DNA of 6,724 nucleotides from an uncultured Ezakiella sp. (GCA_947293975.1 CAMYPV010000061.1:1-6724); one strand, 5' to 3'; positions 1-6,343 are shown, counted from the first letter of the stretch. Numbers and translations: made by a program. Notes: generated by a model from the letters alone, not told the origin.

Positions 1-2
1 TT

Positions 3-101
3 GTTGACGGCAAGACGAAGTTTGCGTGTGTGGATGGCCCAGAGTTTAGGGGCGAGAATGTGGATTGGGACGATGCGATGAGGAGGCTTAAGAGATGGTA
101 G
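3..101 (+). CDS. nfnA: NfnA-like FAD/NAD-binding, [2Fe-2S] subunit (C-terminal end only)
   Basis: Only the last 32 codons are in the window; the 5' end lies upstream of position 1. The reading frame contains FACVDGPEF followed by a DWDDAM stretch and ends at the TAG at 99-101. This tail is characteristic of the small subunit of NADH-dependent ferredoxin:NADP+ oxidoreductase (often annotated as sulfide dehydrogenase or dihydroorotate-dehydrogenase electron-transfer subunit-like). By family comparison, the Cys in FACVDGPEF (codon 27-29) should be the last ligand of the [2Fe-2S] cluster. The enzyme is cytoplasmic and binds FAD and NAD(H). The stop overlaps the start of the following NfnB-like gene by 7 bases, the usual order for this complex. 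The identification rests on a short tail plus this context, so PyrK-like relatives are not formally excluded. Confidence 0.8.
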   Translation, partial: VDGKTKFACVDGPEFRGENVDWDDAMRRLKRW

Positions 102-1450
102 AACAAGATAAAAAAATTGATGAAATTAAGAGCGTCAAGCCTCAAAAACGTATGCGTATTAATCCGCCAGATCGCGATGCACACGAACGCATCAAGGATT
201 TTGACGAGGTAAACGAGGGCTTTACAGACGAGCTTGCGATTCTTGAAGCTGAAAGATGTTTGGATTGCAAAGACCCAGGCTGCGTGAAGGGATGTCCGGT
301 CGACATTGACATTCCAAAGTTTATAATGCAAATTAAATCAAACAAAGTCGAAGATGCGTACGACACGATTTTAAAATCGCACGCGTTTCCGTCAATTACG
401 GGGCGTGTGTGTCCGCAAGAAAAGCAGTGCGAAGCGCTTTGCGTGTATAACAAGATGGGTCGAGCAGTAAATATCGGAAAGCTCGAGCGCTATGTTGGCG
501 ACAAAATTCGCGCCAAAAAAACCAAAAAAAATCAGGAGCAACACGCCGACAAAAAATTCACGCATTCAGTCGGCATTGTCGGCAGCGGCCCTGCGGCGAT
601 GGCACTTGCGGCGGATCTTTTGAAGGCGGACATAAAGCCCGTCGTCTATGAGGCGTTCGACAAATTGGGCGGAGTTTTGGTCTACGGAATTCCAGAGTTT
701 CGTCTGCCAAAATCGATTGTAAAAGACGAAATCGAAAACTTAATCGATCTTGGCATGGAGATAAATTACGGGACGATTGTAGGGAAGTCAATCAGCTTTG
801 AGGAGCTTTTAAAGAGGCACGACTATTTGTTTATTGCAGGCGGCGCGGGCCTTCCACGCCTGATGAATGTGCCGGGCGAGGACTTAAACCACGTGCTTAC
901 GGCAAACGAGTTTTTGACGCGCGTAAACCTTCTTAATGCAAACAGAAGCGACTACAAAACGCCGATGCCACTTGGCGAGACGGTTGCGGTTATTGGCGGC
1001 GGAAATGTCGCGATGGATGCGGCGCGTGTTGCAAGGCGTTATTACAAGTCGGTCGATTTGTATTACAGACGAAATATCGAAAACATGAGCGCGCGCGTTG
1101 AGGAGATTGATCACGCAGTCGAAGAGGGCATCAACATGCACTTTGGCTACAGCCCTGTAGAGATCAAAGAGGGCGAGATTGTGTTTACAAAAAACGGCGA
1201 AGAGTCGACGCAAAAGGCGGATGTCGTTGTAATTGCAATCGGCACAGAGCCAAACAAACTCATCAACTACGACAAGGAAAACATCAAGACACAAAACGGC
1301 CTTGTGCTTGTGGACGACAACTTGATGACAAACAACCCACGCATCTACGCTGGTGGAGACGTGGTAACAGGTGCAGCAACGGTTATACTCGCGTATCAAT
1401 CGGGTAGAATTGCTGCGAAAAATATCATAAAAAATTTAAAGGAAAGATAA
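95..1450 (+). CDS. nfnB: NfnB / GltA-type NADPH-binding iron-sulfur flavoprotein
   Basis: This 451-residue protein resembles the glutamate synthase small subunit (GltD) and is commonly annotated gltA. Beside an NfnA-like gene it is best read as the large subunit of the electron-bifurcating NADH-dependent ferredoxin:NADP+ oxidoreductase, which couples ferredoxin and NADH oxidation to NADPH formation in the cytoplasm. The N-terminal Fe-S domain has seven cysteines (55, 58, 63, 67, 106, 112, 116), matching two [4Fe-4S] clusters with seven Cys and one non-Cys ligand; E131 in GKLERYVGD is the likely glutamate ligand by family knowledge. The FAD-binding Rossmann motif is GSGPAA (163-168), with Ala in the usual third Gly position. 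A GGVLVYGIPEFRLPK signature covers 192-206. The NADPH-binding motif is GGGNVAMDAARVARR (301-315), and the C-terminal FAD motif is YAGGDVVTGAA (418-428). The start is set by AGGAGG at 81-86, 8 bases upstream. A true glutamate synthase role is less likely because no GltB-like large subunit is visible. Confidence 0.93.
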   Translation: MVEQDKKIDEIKSVKPQKRMRINPPDRDAHERIKDFDEVNEGFTDELAILEAERCLDCKDPGCVKGCPVDIDIPKFIMQIKSNKVEDAYDTILKSHAFPSITGRVCPQEKQCEALCVYNKMGRAVNIGKLERYVGDKIRAKKTKKNQEQHADKKFTHSVGIVGSGPAAMALAADLLKADIKPVVYEAFDKLGGVLVYGIPEFRLPKSIVKDEIENLIDLGMEINYGTIVGKSISFEELLKRHDYLFIAGGAGLPRLMNVPGEDLNHVLTANEFLTRVNLLNANRSDYKTPMPLGETVAVIGGGNVAMDAARVARRYYKSVDLYYRRNIENMSARVEEIDHAVEEGINMHFGYSPVEIKEGEIVFTKNGEESTQKADVVVIAIGTEPNKLINYDKENIKTQNGLVLVDDNLMTNNPRIYAGGDVVTGAATVILAYQSGRIAAKNIIKNLKER

Positions 1451-2001
1451 TGATTGCAGAAACCCTTATAATTTTATTTGTAATAGCTGTGAAGCAAAAA
1501 TCCTTCGAAAATCTGGCGAGCATTCCAACGCGCGCGTACGGATTTTTGATCGGATTTGTGACGATAAAAATTGCGGTGTTTTTGTGCGCAAAAATGGGCG
1601 TAGATCTTGACACTTTGAGATTTGTAAGCTTTTTTAGCCACGCATTACTATTTGCATTTTTGTATTACAACAGAAATTATAAGGGTGTTTATTTAATATT
1701 ATTGGGCAGCGTTTTAAACTTTTTTGTGATGTATCTAAACGGCTTGTGCATGCCGATACACGCGGAGTTTTTCAAACGCATCAGCCCCGTCGTCTACGAA
1801 CAGACTTTAAGTGGCAAGTCGCTTCATCATGTTATAATGACAGATGCCACGAAGTTCGGGTTTTTGGGCGATGTGATTCCGTTTTTTAAGCCGTATCCAT
1901 TTGCAAAACTCGTCTCGATTGGCGATATAATTTTGGCGATAGGCTTTGTGATACTGGGCTACACTGTACTTAGGGGGGATTATGTAGATGAAGAAAATTA
2001 G
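1450..2001 (+). CDS. DUF5317 family integral membrane protein
   Basis: This 183-residue hydrophobic protein has about four to five membrane-spanning stretches, at roughly residues 3-14, 30-48, 58-73, 79-98 and 155-174. The features I associate with DUF5317 are the LNFFVMYLNG..MPI segment (89-103), the HHVIMTDATKFGFLGDVIPF block (126-145) and SIGDIILAIGF (156-166). In most members the first of these reads NGG.MPV, so NGLCMPI is a mild variant. The biochemical function of this family is not known, and I infer none. The ATG overlaps the preceding TAA by one base (TAATG), and an AAAGGAAAG purine stretch lies just upstream, so translation is probably coupled to nfnB. The 3' end overlaps the next gene by 14 bases. 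Family assignment is by remembered motif pattern, not by a search. Confidence 0.8.
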   Translation: MIAETLIILFVIAVKQKSFENLASIPTRAYGFLIGFVTIKIAVFLCAKMGVDLDTLRFVSFFSHALLFAFLYYNRNYKGVYLILLGSVLNFFVMYLNGLCMPIHAEFFKRISPVVYEQTLSGKSLHHVIMTDATKFGFLGDVIPFFKPYPFAKLVSIGDIILAIGFVILGYTVLRGDYVDEEN

Positions 2002-3169
2002 TTTGTTTATAATAATATTGTCAATTGCATTTTTTGGTTGCAAAAAAGATGTCGATTTAAACACGAAAATCGTTGAGGTCGAGACCCTTGCAAAAAACGA
2101 AATCAAGAAGGAAGAAAAAGTTCAGGCAAAAAAAGTTCAAGAGGAATTAAAGCTCGATTACAAGGCGACGATTTTGTCTGTTGGCGACGTGATGTTTCAC
2201 TCGCCACAGCTTGACGCGGCAAAGCAAGCGGACGGCAGCTACACTTTTATGGACAATTTCAGATTTTTAAGAGATATTTTAAACAAAGGCTACGCGATTG
2301 CAAACTTCGAAAGCACAATTGCGGACAAAAATTTCATGGGCTATCCGTCGTTTAGAACTCCGGCGTCTTCGATGCACGCGCTTAGATTTGCGGGCTTCGA
2401 CATGCTTGCGCTTGCAAACAACCACAGCCTCGACGGGGGTGTGCCGGGAATTGTGCGCACAAACGACACTGCACACGCCTACGGCTTCGACGTGGTCGGC
2501 ACGTACACAGATCCCGAGAAAACCGAGCCGAAAATCGTGAATATAAATGGCAGAGACATCGCGTTTTTAAATTACACCTACGGACTAAACGGTCTTGACC
2601 GCTACATCGAGGGCAAGGAGTACATGGTGAACTTGATCAAAGAGGATAAGATTTTAAAGGACATCGACTACGCGAAAAAGCACGCACAGGGCATCGTTGT
2701 AATCATACACTGGGGTACAGAGTACAGGCGCACAGCCGACGATCATCAAAAAAGATGGGCGAAATTTTTGGCGGATAACGGAGTCGACATAATTTTAGGC
2801 AGCCACCCGCACGTCATCGAACCGGTTGAGATCATCGAGTCAAACGGCCACAAAACATATTGCATCTACAGTCAGGGCAATTTCATCTCGAATCAGCGCC
2901 GCGAATTTATGAAGGGAAGCCCTTACGGCGAGGACGGCGTCATTGTCGAGCTTACAATAAAGTCAAAGGGCGACAGAATTTATGTGGAGAATGCAAAATA
3001 TCATCCAACATGGGTTGATCGCGGCAAAAATCCGCTGTCATTTACAATTTATCCGTGCGAAGCGGTTTTAAATGGCGAAATCAAAGCGAGCGACTTTATC
3101 AAATCACGCTGCCAAGAAAGCGTCACAAGAACGATGGAAAGCTTGGGATTAACGGATGCAAGCAATTAA
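1988..3169 (+). CDS. CapA/PgsA-family metallophosphoesterase-fold lipoprotein
   Basis: This 393-residue protein has an N-terminal signal peptide (MKK, then a hydrophobic run at 4-16) ending in FFGC. C18 is the probable lipidated cysteine, although Phe at -3 makes this a loose lipobox. A charged, Lys/Glu-rich linker (about 19-58) tethers the catalytic domain outside the membrane. The domain shows the CapA (PGA_cap) landmarks: GDVMFH (66-71), NFEST (107-111), ALANNHSLDGG (141-151), IIHWGTEY (239-246), GSHPHVIEPVE (271-281) and YSQGNFI (294-300). Asp, Asn and His residues in these blocks correspond to the metal site of calcineurin-like phosphoesterases. CapA proteins act in poly-gamma-glutamate synthesis or export, but many stand-alone homologues have unknown substrates. 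No capB, capC or capD neighbour is seen, so a capsule role is unproven. The start is placed after AGGGGGG (1972-1978) and overlaps the upstream gene by 14 bases. Confidence 0.9.
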   Translation: MKKISLFIIILSIAFFGCKKDVDLNTKIVEVETLAKNEIKKEEKVQAKKVQEELKLDYKATILSVGDVMFHSPQLDAAKQADGSYTFMDNFRFLRDILNKGYAIANFESTIADKNFMGYPSFRTPASSMHALRFAGFDMLALANNHSLDGGVPGIVRTNDTAHAYGFDVVGTYTDPEKTEPKIVNINGRDIAFLNYTYGLNGLDRYIEGKEYMVNLIKEDKILKDIDYAKKHAQGIVVIIHWGTEYRRTADDHQKRWAKFLADNGVDIILGSHPHVIEPVEIIESNGHKTYCIYSQGNFISNQRREFMKGSPYGEDGVIVELTIKSKGDRIYVENAKYHPTWVDRGKNPLSFTIYPCEAVLNGEIKASDFIKSRCQESVTRTMESLGLTDASN

Positions 3170-4037
3170 TTTTACCGCCGTAAATGACGCGTACAATTTA
3201 AATCACGCGCTGATGGATTTGTCGATTAGCCACAGAAATTATCGCAAGTATTTTTACAAGGACAAAATTTTTGTCGACGGCAAGATAATTCACGGCAAGG
3301 ACCCCATCAAAAAAGGTAGCATAATCACATTTCACATCGACGATGAATTTACAAAAGAAGACGCCGAGTACGTCAATGGCGCGCCTGCAGCCGAAGTTGT
3401 CTTTGAAGACGATTTGATTTTGGCGCTTAATAAGCCGGCGGGGATTTTGACTCATGAGACGAGAAATTTTGACGGCATAACATTTAGAGATTATGCAAAA
3501 AATGTCTTTTACGAGAAAAACATCATGCAGCAAGTTCGCTTTATCAATCGGCTCGACATGGACACGTCGGGGATTATTTTGATTGCAAAAAACGACGTGG
3601 CTCAGGGGCTTTATTCGAAAATTCATCACGACAAGACGATCAAGGAATACATCGCAATTTGCAAGGGCAATCTCTACGAAAAAACAGTGGTCGACGTGCC
3701 AATCGGCAGACACGAAGAGATCGGCACACGTCGCATAATTGCAGCAGATGGCGAGGGGCAGGACGCGTTTAGCATTTTCACGCCGCTTATGAACAAGGGC
3801 GAGTATTCGATTATAAAATGTCAGATCAAAACGGGTCGCACGCATCAAATACGCGTGCATCTTATGAGTCTTGGCATACAAATTCTGGGCGACATCATGT
3901 ATGGCGTGGGCTACGACGAGATGTACAGACAGGCGCTGCACTCCTATCGCCTGCGCACAGTTGCAGGGGGGCGTGTGGTTGACGCATTTGCGCCGATGCC
4001 AGAAGATATGAAGAATTTAGTGAGGAAGATTTTTTAA
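3156..4037 (+). CDS. RluA/RluD-family pseudouridine synthase
   Basis: This 293-residue protein is close to the usual length of about 300 for RluD-type enzymes, which isomerise uridine to pseudouridine in rRNA or tRNA in the cytoplasm. An N-terminal S4-like RNA-binding segment spans about residues 10-62, including SISHRNYRK, IFVDGK and KKGSIITF. The catalytic domain starts at LNKPAGILTHE (91-101). Its active-site motif is RLDMDTSG (132-139), with D134 as the expected catalytic aspartate; the residue before it is Asn where many relatives have His. The TGRTHQIRVHL block (227-237) and QALHSYRL near the C terminus complete the family pattern. The ATG lies 14 bases inside the preceding capA-like gene, behind only a weak GGGA (3145-3148), so expression probably depends on translation from upstream. 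The exact target uridine, and hence an RluA, RluC or RluD label, cannot be decided here. Confidence 0.93.
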   Translation: MQAINFTAVNDAYNLNHALMDLSISHRNYRKYFYKDKIFVDGKIIHGKDPIKKGSIITFHIDDEFTKEDAEYVNGAPAAEVVFEDDLILALNKPAGILTHETRNFDGITFRDYAKNVFYEKNIMQQVRFINRLDMDTSGIILIAKNDVAQGLYSKIHHDKTIKEYIAICKGNLYEKTVVDVPIGRHEEIGTRRIIAADGEGQDAFSIFTPLMNKGEYSIIKCQIKTGRTHQIRVHLMSLGIQILGDIMYGVGYDEMYRQALHSYRLRTVAGGRVVDAFAPMPEDMKNLVRKIF

Positions 4038-4930
4038 TGAAATATTTATTTATAATGTCAACAAAAGCAGCCAACGGCAAAAATTTACCGCGAGTGGAGC
4101 TTATCGAAAAATCATTACAAGGCGAAGATTATGAAATATATTACACGAACTATCAGTCGGAACCGCGCGACGTTGCACAAAAATACGCCGAAAAATACGG
4201 TAGCGAAGTCGCAATCTTTGCATGCGGTGGTGACGGCACAATAAACGAAGTCGCAACGGGCATCGTCGGCACAGACGCGTACATGGGCATCGTGCCATCG
4301 GGAACAGGCAACGATTTTTCGCGCACAATCTACGGCGACAAAAGCATCGAAGAAATAATTCTTGGCATCAAAAATCTAAAGCCGACAAAAATCGACCTAA
4401 TAAAAATAAATGAACATTACTCTATAAACATCGCAAGCTTCGGCTTCGACTCATTCGTCACAGAAAAAGTCGTAAAAAACGAAGGCAATATAAAAAAATA
4501 CGGCGAACTTGCGTATCTAATTGCAGCCTATCAATGCCTGATGGAACAACGCAAATTCCCGCTCGAATACGAATTCAAGCTCGCAAACGGCAGCATCGCA
4601 TACGGCAAAGGCGACTATCTGTTGGGAAGCATCGCAAACGCAAAATACTACGGCGGCGGATTTTACGTCGCACCGCACGCAATCCCCACAGACGGCAGAC
4701 TCGACATCACAATCGTCAACGAGCTAAGCGTCGACAAAATCATCAAACTCATGTTCAAATACAGAAAAGGCGAACACTTTGGCATCGACGAAGTCAAAAC
4801 ATTCCAAGCAAAATCCGGCAAAATCATATCACACGGACCGGAAATCCCCGCCAACTACGACGGCGAAATATTCAAATTCAAAGAACTCGAATTCGAAATA
4901 TTGGAGCGAAAAATAAACTTTCTCGCTTAA
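4037..4930 (+). CDS. YegS/BmrU-type lipid kinase (diacylglycerol kinase family)
   Basis: This 297-residue soluble or membrane-associated kinase belongs to the DAGK catalytic family, which phosphorylates diacylglycerol or related lipids using ATP and feeds phosphatidate back into phospholipid synthesis. The nucleotide-binding motif GGDGTINEVATG lies at 64-75 and the PSGTGNDFSR motif at 87-96. The C-terminal half has the family's beta-sandwich signatures: YYGGGFYVAPHA (204-215), PTDGRLDI (217-224) and YDGE (274-277), whose Asp and Glu are typically conserved. The N-terminal NPxxG motif of many relatives is replaced by STKAANGK (8-15). The start codon overlaps the preceding TAA by one base (TAATG) and has GAGGAAG at 4022-4028, 8 bases upstream. 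Codon choice is strongly A/C-ended: by hand count about 23 of 26 Glu codons are GAA. Lipid specificity cannot be determined from the sequence. Confidence 0.93.
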   Translation: MKYLFIMSTKAANGKNLPRVELIEKSLQGEDYEIYYTNYQSEPRDVAQKYAEKYGSEVAIFACGGDGTINEVATGIVGTDAYMGIVPSGTGNDFSRTIYGDKSIEEIILGIKNLKPTKIDLIKINEHYSINIASFGFDSFVTEKVVKNEGNIKKYGELAYLIAAYQCLMEQRKFPLEYEFKLANGSIAYGKGDYLLGSIANAKYYGGGFYVAPHAIPTDGRLDITIVNELSVDKIIKLMFKYRKGEHFGIDEVKTFQAKSGKIISHGPEIPANYDGEIFKFKELEFEILERKINFLA

Positions 4931-4932
4931 GC

Positions 4933-4940
4933 AAAGGAGA
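4933..4940 (+). promoter_or_regulatory. Ribosome binding site that fixes the start of the small membrane gene
   Basis: AAAGGAGA lies 4 bases before the ATG at 4945. It decides the start of the following gene: the same frame stays open far upstream (back to 4534), but that part only shadows the lipid kinase gene and has no comparable ribosome binding site. Confidence 0.8.
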
Positions 4941-4944
4941 CATC

Positions 4945-5286
4945 ATGAATAAAATCATTAATAACATTAAAAGAGACTACAAATATATACTTGTATTGCT
5001 AATAGTGCAACTACTCGGACCACTCGTAATGTACAAACTAAATTCGTGGTTTACAGTGATCGCAATAACATATGGCACGCCAGGAGTGATATCCACAGTC
5101 GGATATTTAAATGGATTAAACTATGGCATAAACCCAACACTTTCAGTAGTAAACGCACTAATAAGCTTCGCATCGTGGGCACTCTACCCAGAGTTCGCGC
5201 TGTGTCCAATGGAAATATTTAACGATTCAGTGATAATAATCTTCAACCTATTAGGAGCAGAAAAATTAAAACAAACAACCAAGTAG
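4945..5286 (+). CDS. Small hypothetical membrane protein, family not recognised
   Basis: This 113-residue protein starts 14 bases after the lipid kinase stop, behind a good AAAGGAGA site. A short basic N terminus (MNKIINNIKRDYK) precedes a first membrane segment at about 14-30, followed by hydrophobic stretches at about 36-52 and 63-81 and a shorter one near 95-104. The tail is charged (EKLKQTTK). The basic N terminus suggests that end stays in the cytoplasm, with three or four spans. GINPTLSVVNALISFASW (61-78) is the most distinctive part, but I cannot tie it to a named family. The region uses A/C-ended codons like the kinase gene before it, so it fits as the last member of the same transcript, which ends at the terminator near 5459-5482. 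A role beside the lipid kinase is possible but purely contextual. Confidence 0.75.
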   Translation: MNKIINNIKRDYKYILVLLIVQLLGPLVMYKLNSWFTVIAITYGTPGVISTVGYLNGLNYGINPTLSVVNALISFASWALYPEFALCPMEIFNDSVIIIFNLLGAEKLKQTTK

Positions 5287-5298
5287 CGTCTGTACATC

Positions 5299-5330
5299 GC
5301 AACAAATTTCAAAACGCCCGTAGCGCCGAC
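5299..5330 (+). repeat. Imperfect direct repeat, copy 1
   Basis: This copy begins GCAACAAA, has an extra TTTCAAA segment, and continues AACGC-C-CGTAGCGCCGAC-like. Its core at 5311-5330 matches 5357-5376 at 18 of 20 positions. If the 7-base TTTCAAA is left out, the whole unit aligns with copy 2 starting at 5352. A shorter GTAGCG also occurs at 5283-5288, over the stop of the membrane protein gene. No function is assigned. Confidence 0.7.
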
Positions 5331-5351
5331 CATGAAAGTGTTGAAGCAATG

Positions 5352-5376
5352 GCAACAAAACGCTCGTAGCGCCGAT
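5352..5376 (+). repeat. Imperfect direct repeat, copy 2 (forms left side of hairpin)
   Basis: This is the second copy of the GCAACAAAACGC...CGTAGCGCCGA unit. It lies 46 bases downstream of copy 1, measured over the 20-base core, and differs from it there at two positions. The copy also supplies the 5' arms of the hairpin at 5354-5400, so the repeat and the hairpin are physically linked. Confidence 0.75.
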
Positions 5377-5400
5377 TACCGTATCGGCAAGCGTTTTGTT
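5354..5400 (+). other. Composite stem-loop (11-bp outer stem, 6-bp inner stem)
   Basis: AACAAAACGCT (5354-5364) is perfectly complementary to AGCGTTTTGTT (5390-5400). Inside it, GCCGAT (5371-5376) pairs with ATCGGC (5383-5388) around the loop TACCGT. The inner and outer stems are separated by a 6-base bulge (CGTAGC) on the left and one A on the right. The right arm carries TTTTGTT, but no extended T tract follows, so this is not a textbook terminator by itself. It may be a 3'-UTR RNA structure, a small mobile repeat or a processing site. The structure is directly visible; its function is unknown. Confidence 0.75.
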
Positions 5401-5458
5401 CATCACAATATTTACCACCGTGTGTCCAAAGCGAAATTGCGCCTGCTCACACATCACC

Positions 5459-5482
5459 ACGACTCACAAGAGTCGTTTTTTT
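5459..5482 (+). terminator. Rho-independent terminator of the upstream polycistron
   Basis: A perfect 7-bp stem, ACGACTC (5459-5465) with GAGTCGT (5470-5476), closes the 4-base loop ACAA and runs directly into seven T residues (5476-5482). Its position, about 170 bases after the last gene of the polycistron and before the next promoter, fits the end of the nfn-to-membrane-protein transcript. Confidence 0.92.
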
Positions 5483-5493
5483 GTTTAAGAATG

Positions 5494-5502
5494 TGATATA
5501 AT
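5494..5502 (+). promoter_or_regulatory. Extended -10 promoter for the J-like/HIRAN gene pair
   Basis: TGATATAAT has a perfect TATAAT (5497-5502) with the upstream TG of an extended -10 element (5494-5495). The best-placed -35 positions fall in the T tract of the terminator (TCGTTT or CGTTTT) and match the consensus poorly, as is common for extended -10 promoters. Transcription would start around 5508-5510, giving a leader of about 42 bases before the ATG at 5552. Confidence 0.7.
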
Positions 5503-5551
5503 ATTATTAATGAGATGTAAATAAAACTGGTGAAATTTAAAAGGAGGGGCT

Positions 5552-6343
5552 ATGGCGGATATTGTTGTTTCAAATGCGGGCGGTTTGGCGGATGAGATTA
5601 ATGCGTTGAGGGCTTCGTTGGCGGAGCTTGTGTATCAGCGCGATCATCTTAAATTTGTCGTGTGCGAAAATATAAAGATGGATTATATGCTTGAAATTGG
5701 CAATTTGGAGTTTAATCTTTTTAATCTCTACTGCAAATTTATGCGTCTTAAGAGAAAGAAAGAGATGATTCAGACGCTCATCAATCAAGGCGAAGAGGTC
5801 GACATTGATAAGATAGATTTTGATTTGGACGAGGAGTTTGAGGAGTACCAGTCGATGCTCGACGAAAAAATGAAGGAAATCGACGACGCACTTGACAGAA
5901 AGAATTGCGATAAATTGTCGCCAGAGGATTCGAAGGATCTGAAGTTTTTGTACAGAGAGCTTGTCAAAATGCTTCACCCAGACCTGCATCCGAATCTGAG
6001 TGAGGACAAAAAGGAAATATTTGTAAAGGTTGTTGATGCGTACAAGGCGGGCGACATCGACGGATTGAGGATTTACTATGCGATGATGTCTTCTTTTGAT
6101 GATGTAGATTTGCCGACTTTAGAGGAGGAGCGCGATAGGCTAAAGGCTTTGATAAAGGCTGTTTACGATGAAATTTCTGAAATTAAATCGTCCTATCCGT
6201 ACAACATGCTTGTCTATTTGGAAGACGAGGAGATGAAAATCAAAAAGCAAAACGAAATTAGGTCGCAAATTACCGCCTACGAAGAGGCTATTAAAAACCA
6301 GGAGCAATTGATAAAAACTATGATGGAAGGTTATAATGAGTGA
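5552..6343 (+). CDS. Coiled-coil protein with J-domain-like (HPD) segment
   Basis: This 263-residue protein is rich in charged helix-forming residues and has no signal peptide or membrane segment, so it is probably cytoplasmic. Residues about 130-172 look like a shortened J domain: helix II (KFLYRELVKML), the HPD tripeptide (142-144), then helix III (DKKEIFVKVVDAYKAGD). HPD is the tripeptide by which DnaJ-type co-chaperones stimulate Hsp70 (DnaK). A clear helix I is not visible. Flanking regions about 11-115 and 188-258 look like long helices or coiled coils. There are no zinc-finger cysteines or a Gly/Phe region as in classical DnaJ. The start has an excellent AAGGAGG at 5541-5547 and its own promoter upstream. 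It overlaps the next gene by 8 bases. Its Glu codons favour GAG (about 20 of 32 by hand count), unlike the genes on either side. Client and function are unknown. Confidence 0.85.
   Translation: MADIVVSNAGGLADEINALRASLAELVYQRDHLKFVVCENIKMDYMLEIGNLEFNLFNLYCKFMRLKRKKEMIQTLINQGEEVDIDKIDFDLDEEFEEYQSMLDEKMKEIDDALDRKNCDKLSPEDSKDLKFLYRELVKMLHPDLHPNLSEDKKEIFVKVVDAYKAGDIDGLRIYYAMMSSFDDVDLPTLEEERDRLKALIKAVYDEISEIKSSYPYNMLVYLEDEEMKIKKQNEIRSQITAYEEAIKNQEQLIKTMMEGYNE

Noticed and set aside
884..1399. Minus-strand open frame of 171 codons within nfnB
   Set aside because: It is antisense to well-conserved NfnB coding sequence and its product resembles no known protein.
3198..3941. Long minus-strand open frame (247 codons) opposite the pseudouridine synthase gene
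   Set aside because: It lies wholly antisense to a gene with clear family motifs and its translation shows no recognisable domain.
4534..4944. Upstream extension of the small membrane protein frame into the lipid kinase gene
   Set aside because: The extension encodes a biased Arg/Gln/His-rich sequence typical of an out-of-frame reading of A/C-rich codons. The ribosome binding site at 4933-4940 points to the start at 4945.
5311..5376. Possible CRISPR-like repeat-spacer arrangement
   Set aside because: There are only two imperfect copies, one unit carries a 7-base insertion, and no cas gene or leader is present.
5266..5460. Minus-strand open frame of 64 codons across the intergenic region
   Set aside because: It has no good ribosome binding site, overlaps the 3' end of the membrane protein gene, the hairpin and the terminator, and has no recognisable motif. 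A decayed gene remnant cannot be fully excluded.
5499..5509. AT-only palindrome TAATATTATTA at the -10 region as a possible operator
   Set aside because: It is too short and AT-rich to distinguish from chance overlap with the -10 element.
5570..5989. Minus-strand open frame of 139 codons opposite the J-like gene
   Set aside because: It is antisense to a gene with a promoter, a strong ribosome binding site and an HPD motif; its translation looks like a shadow.
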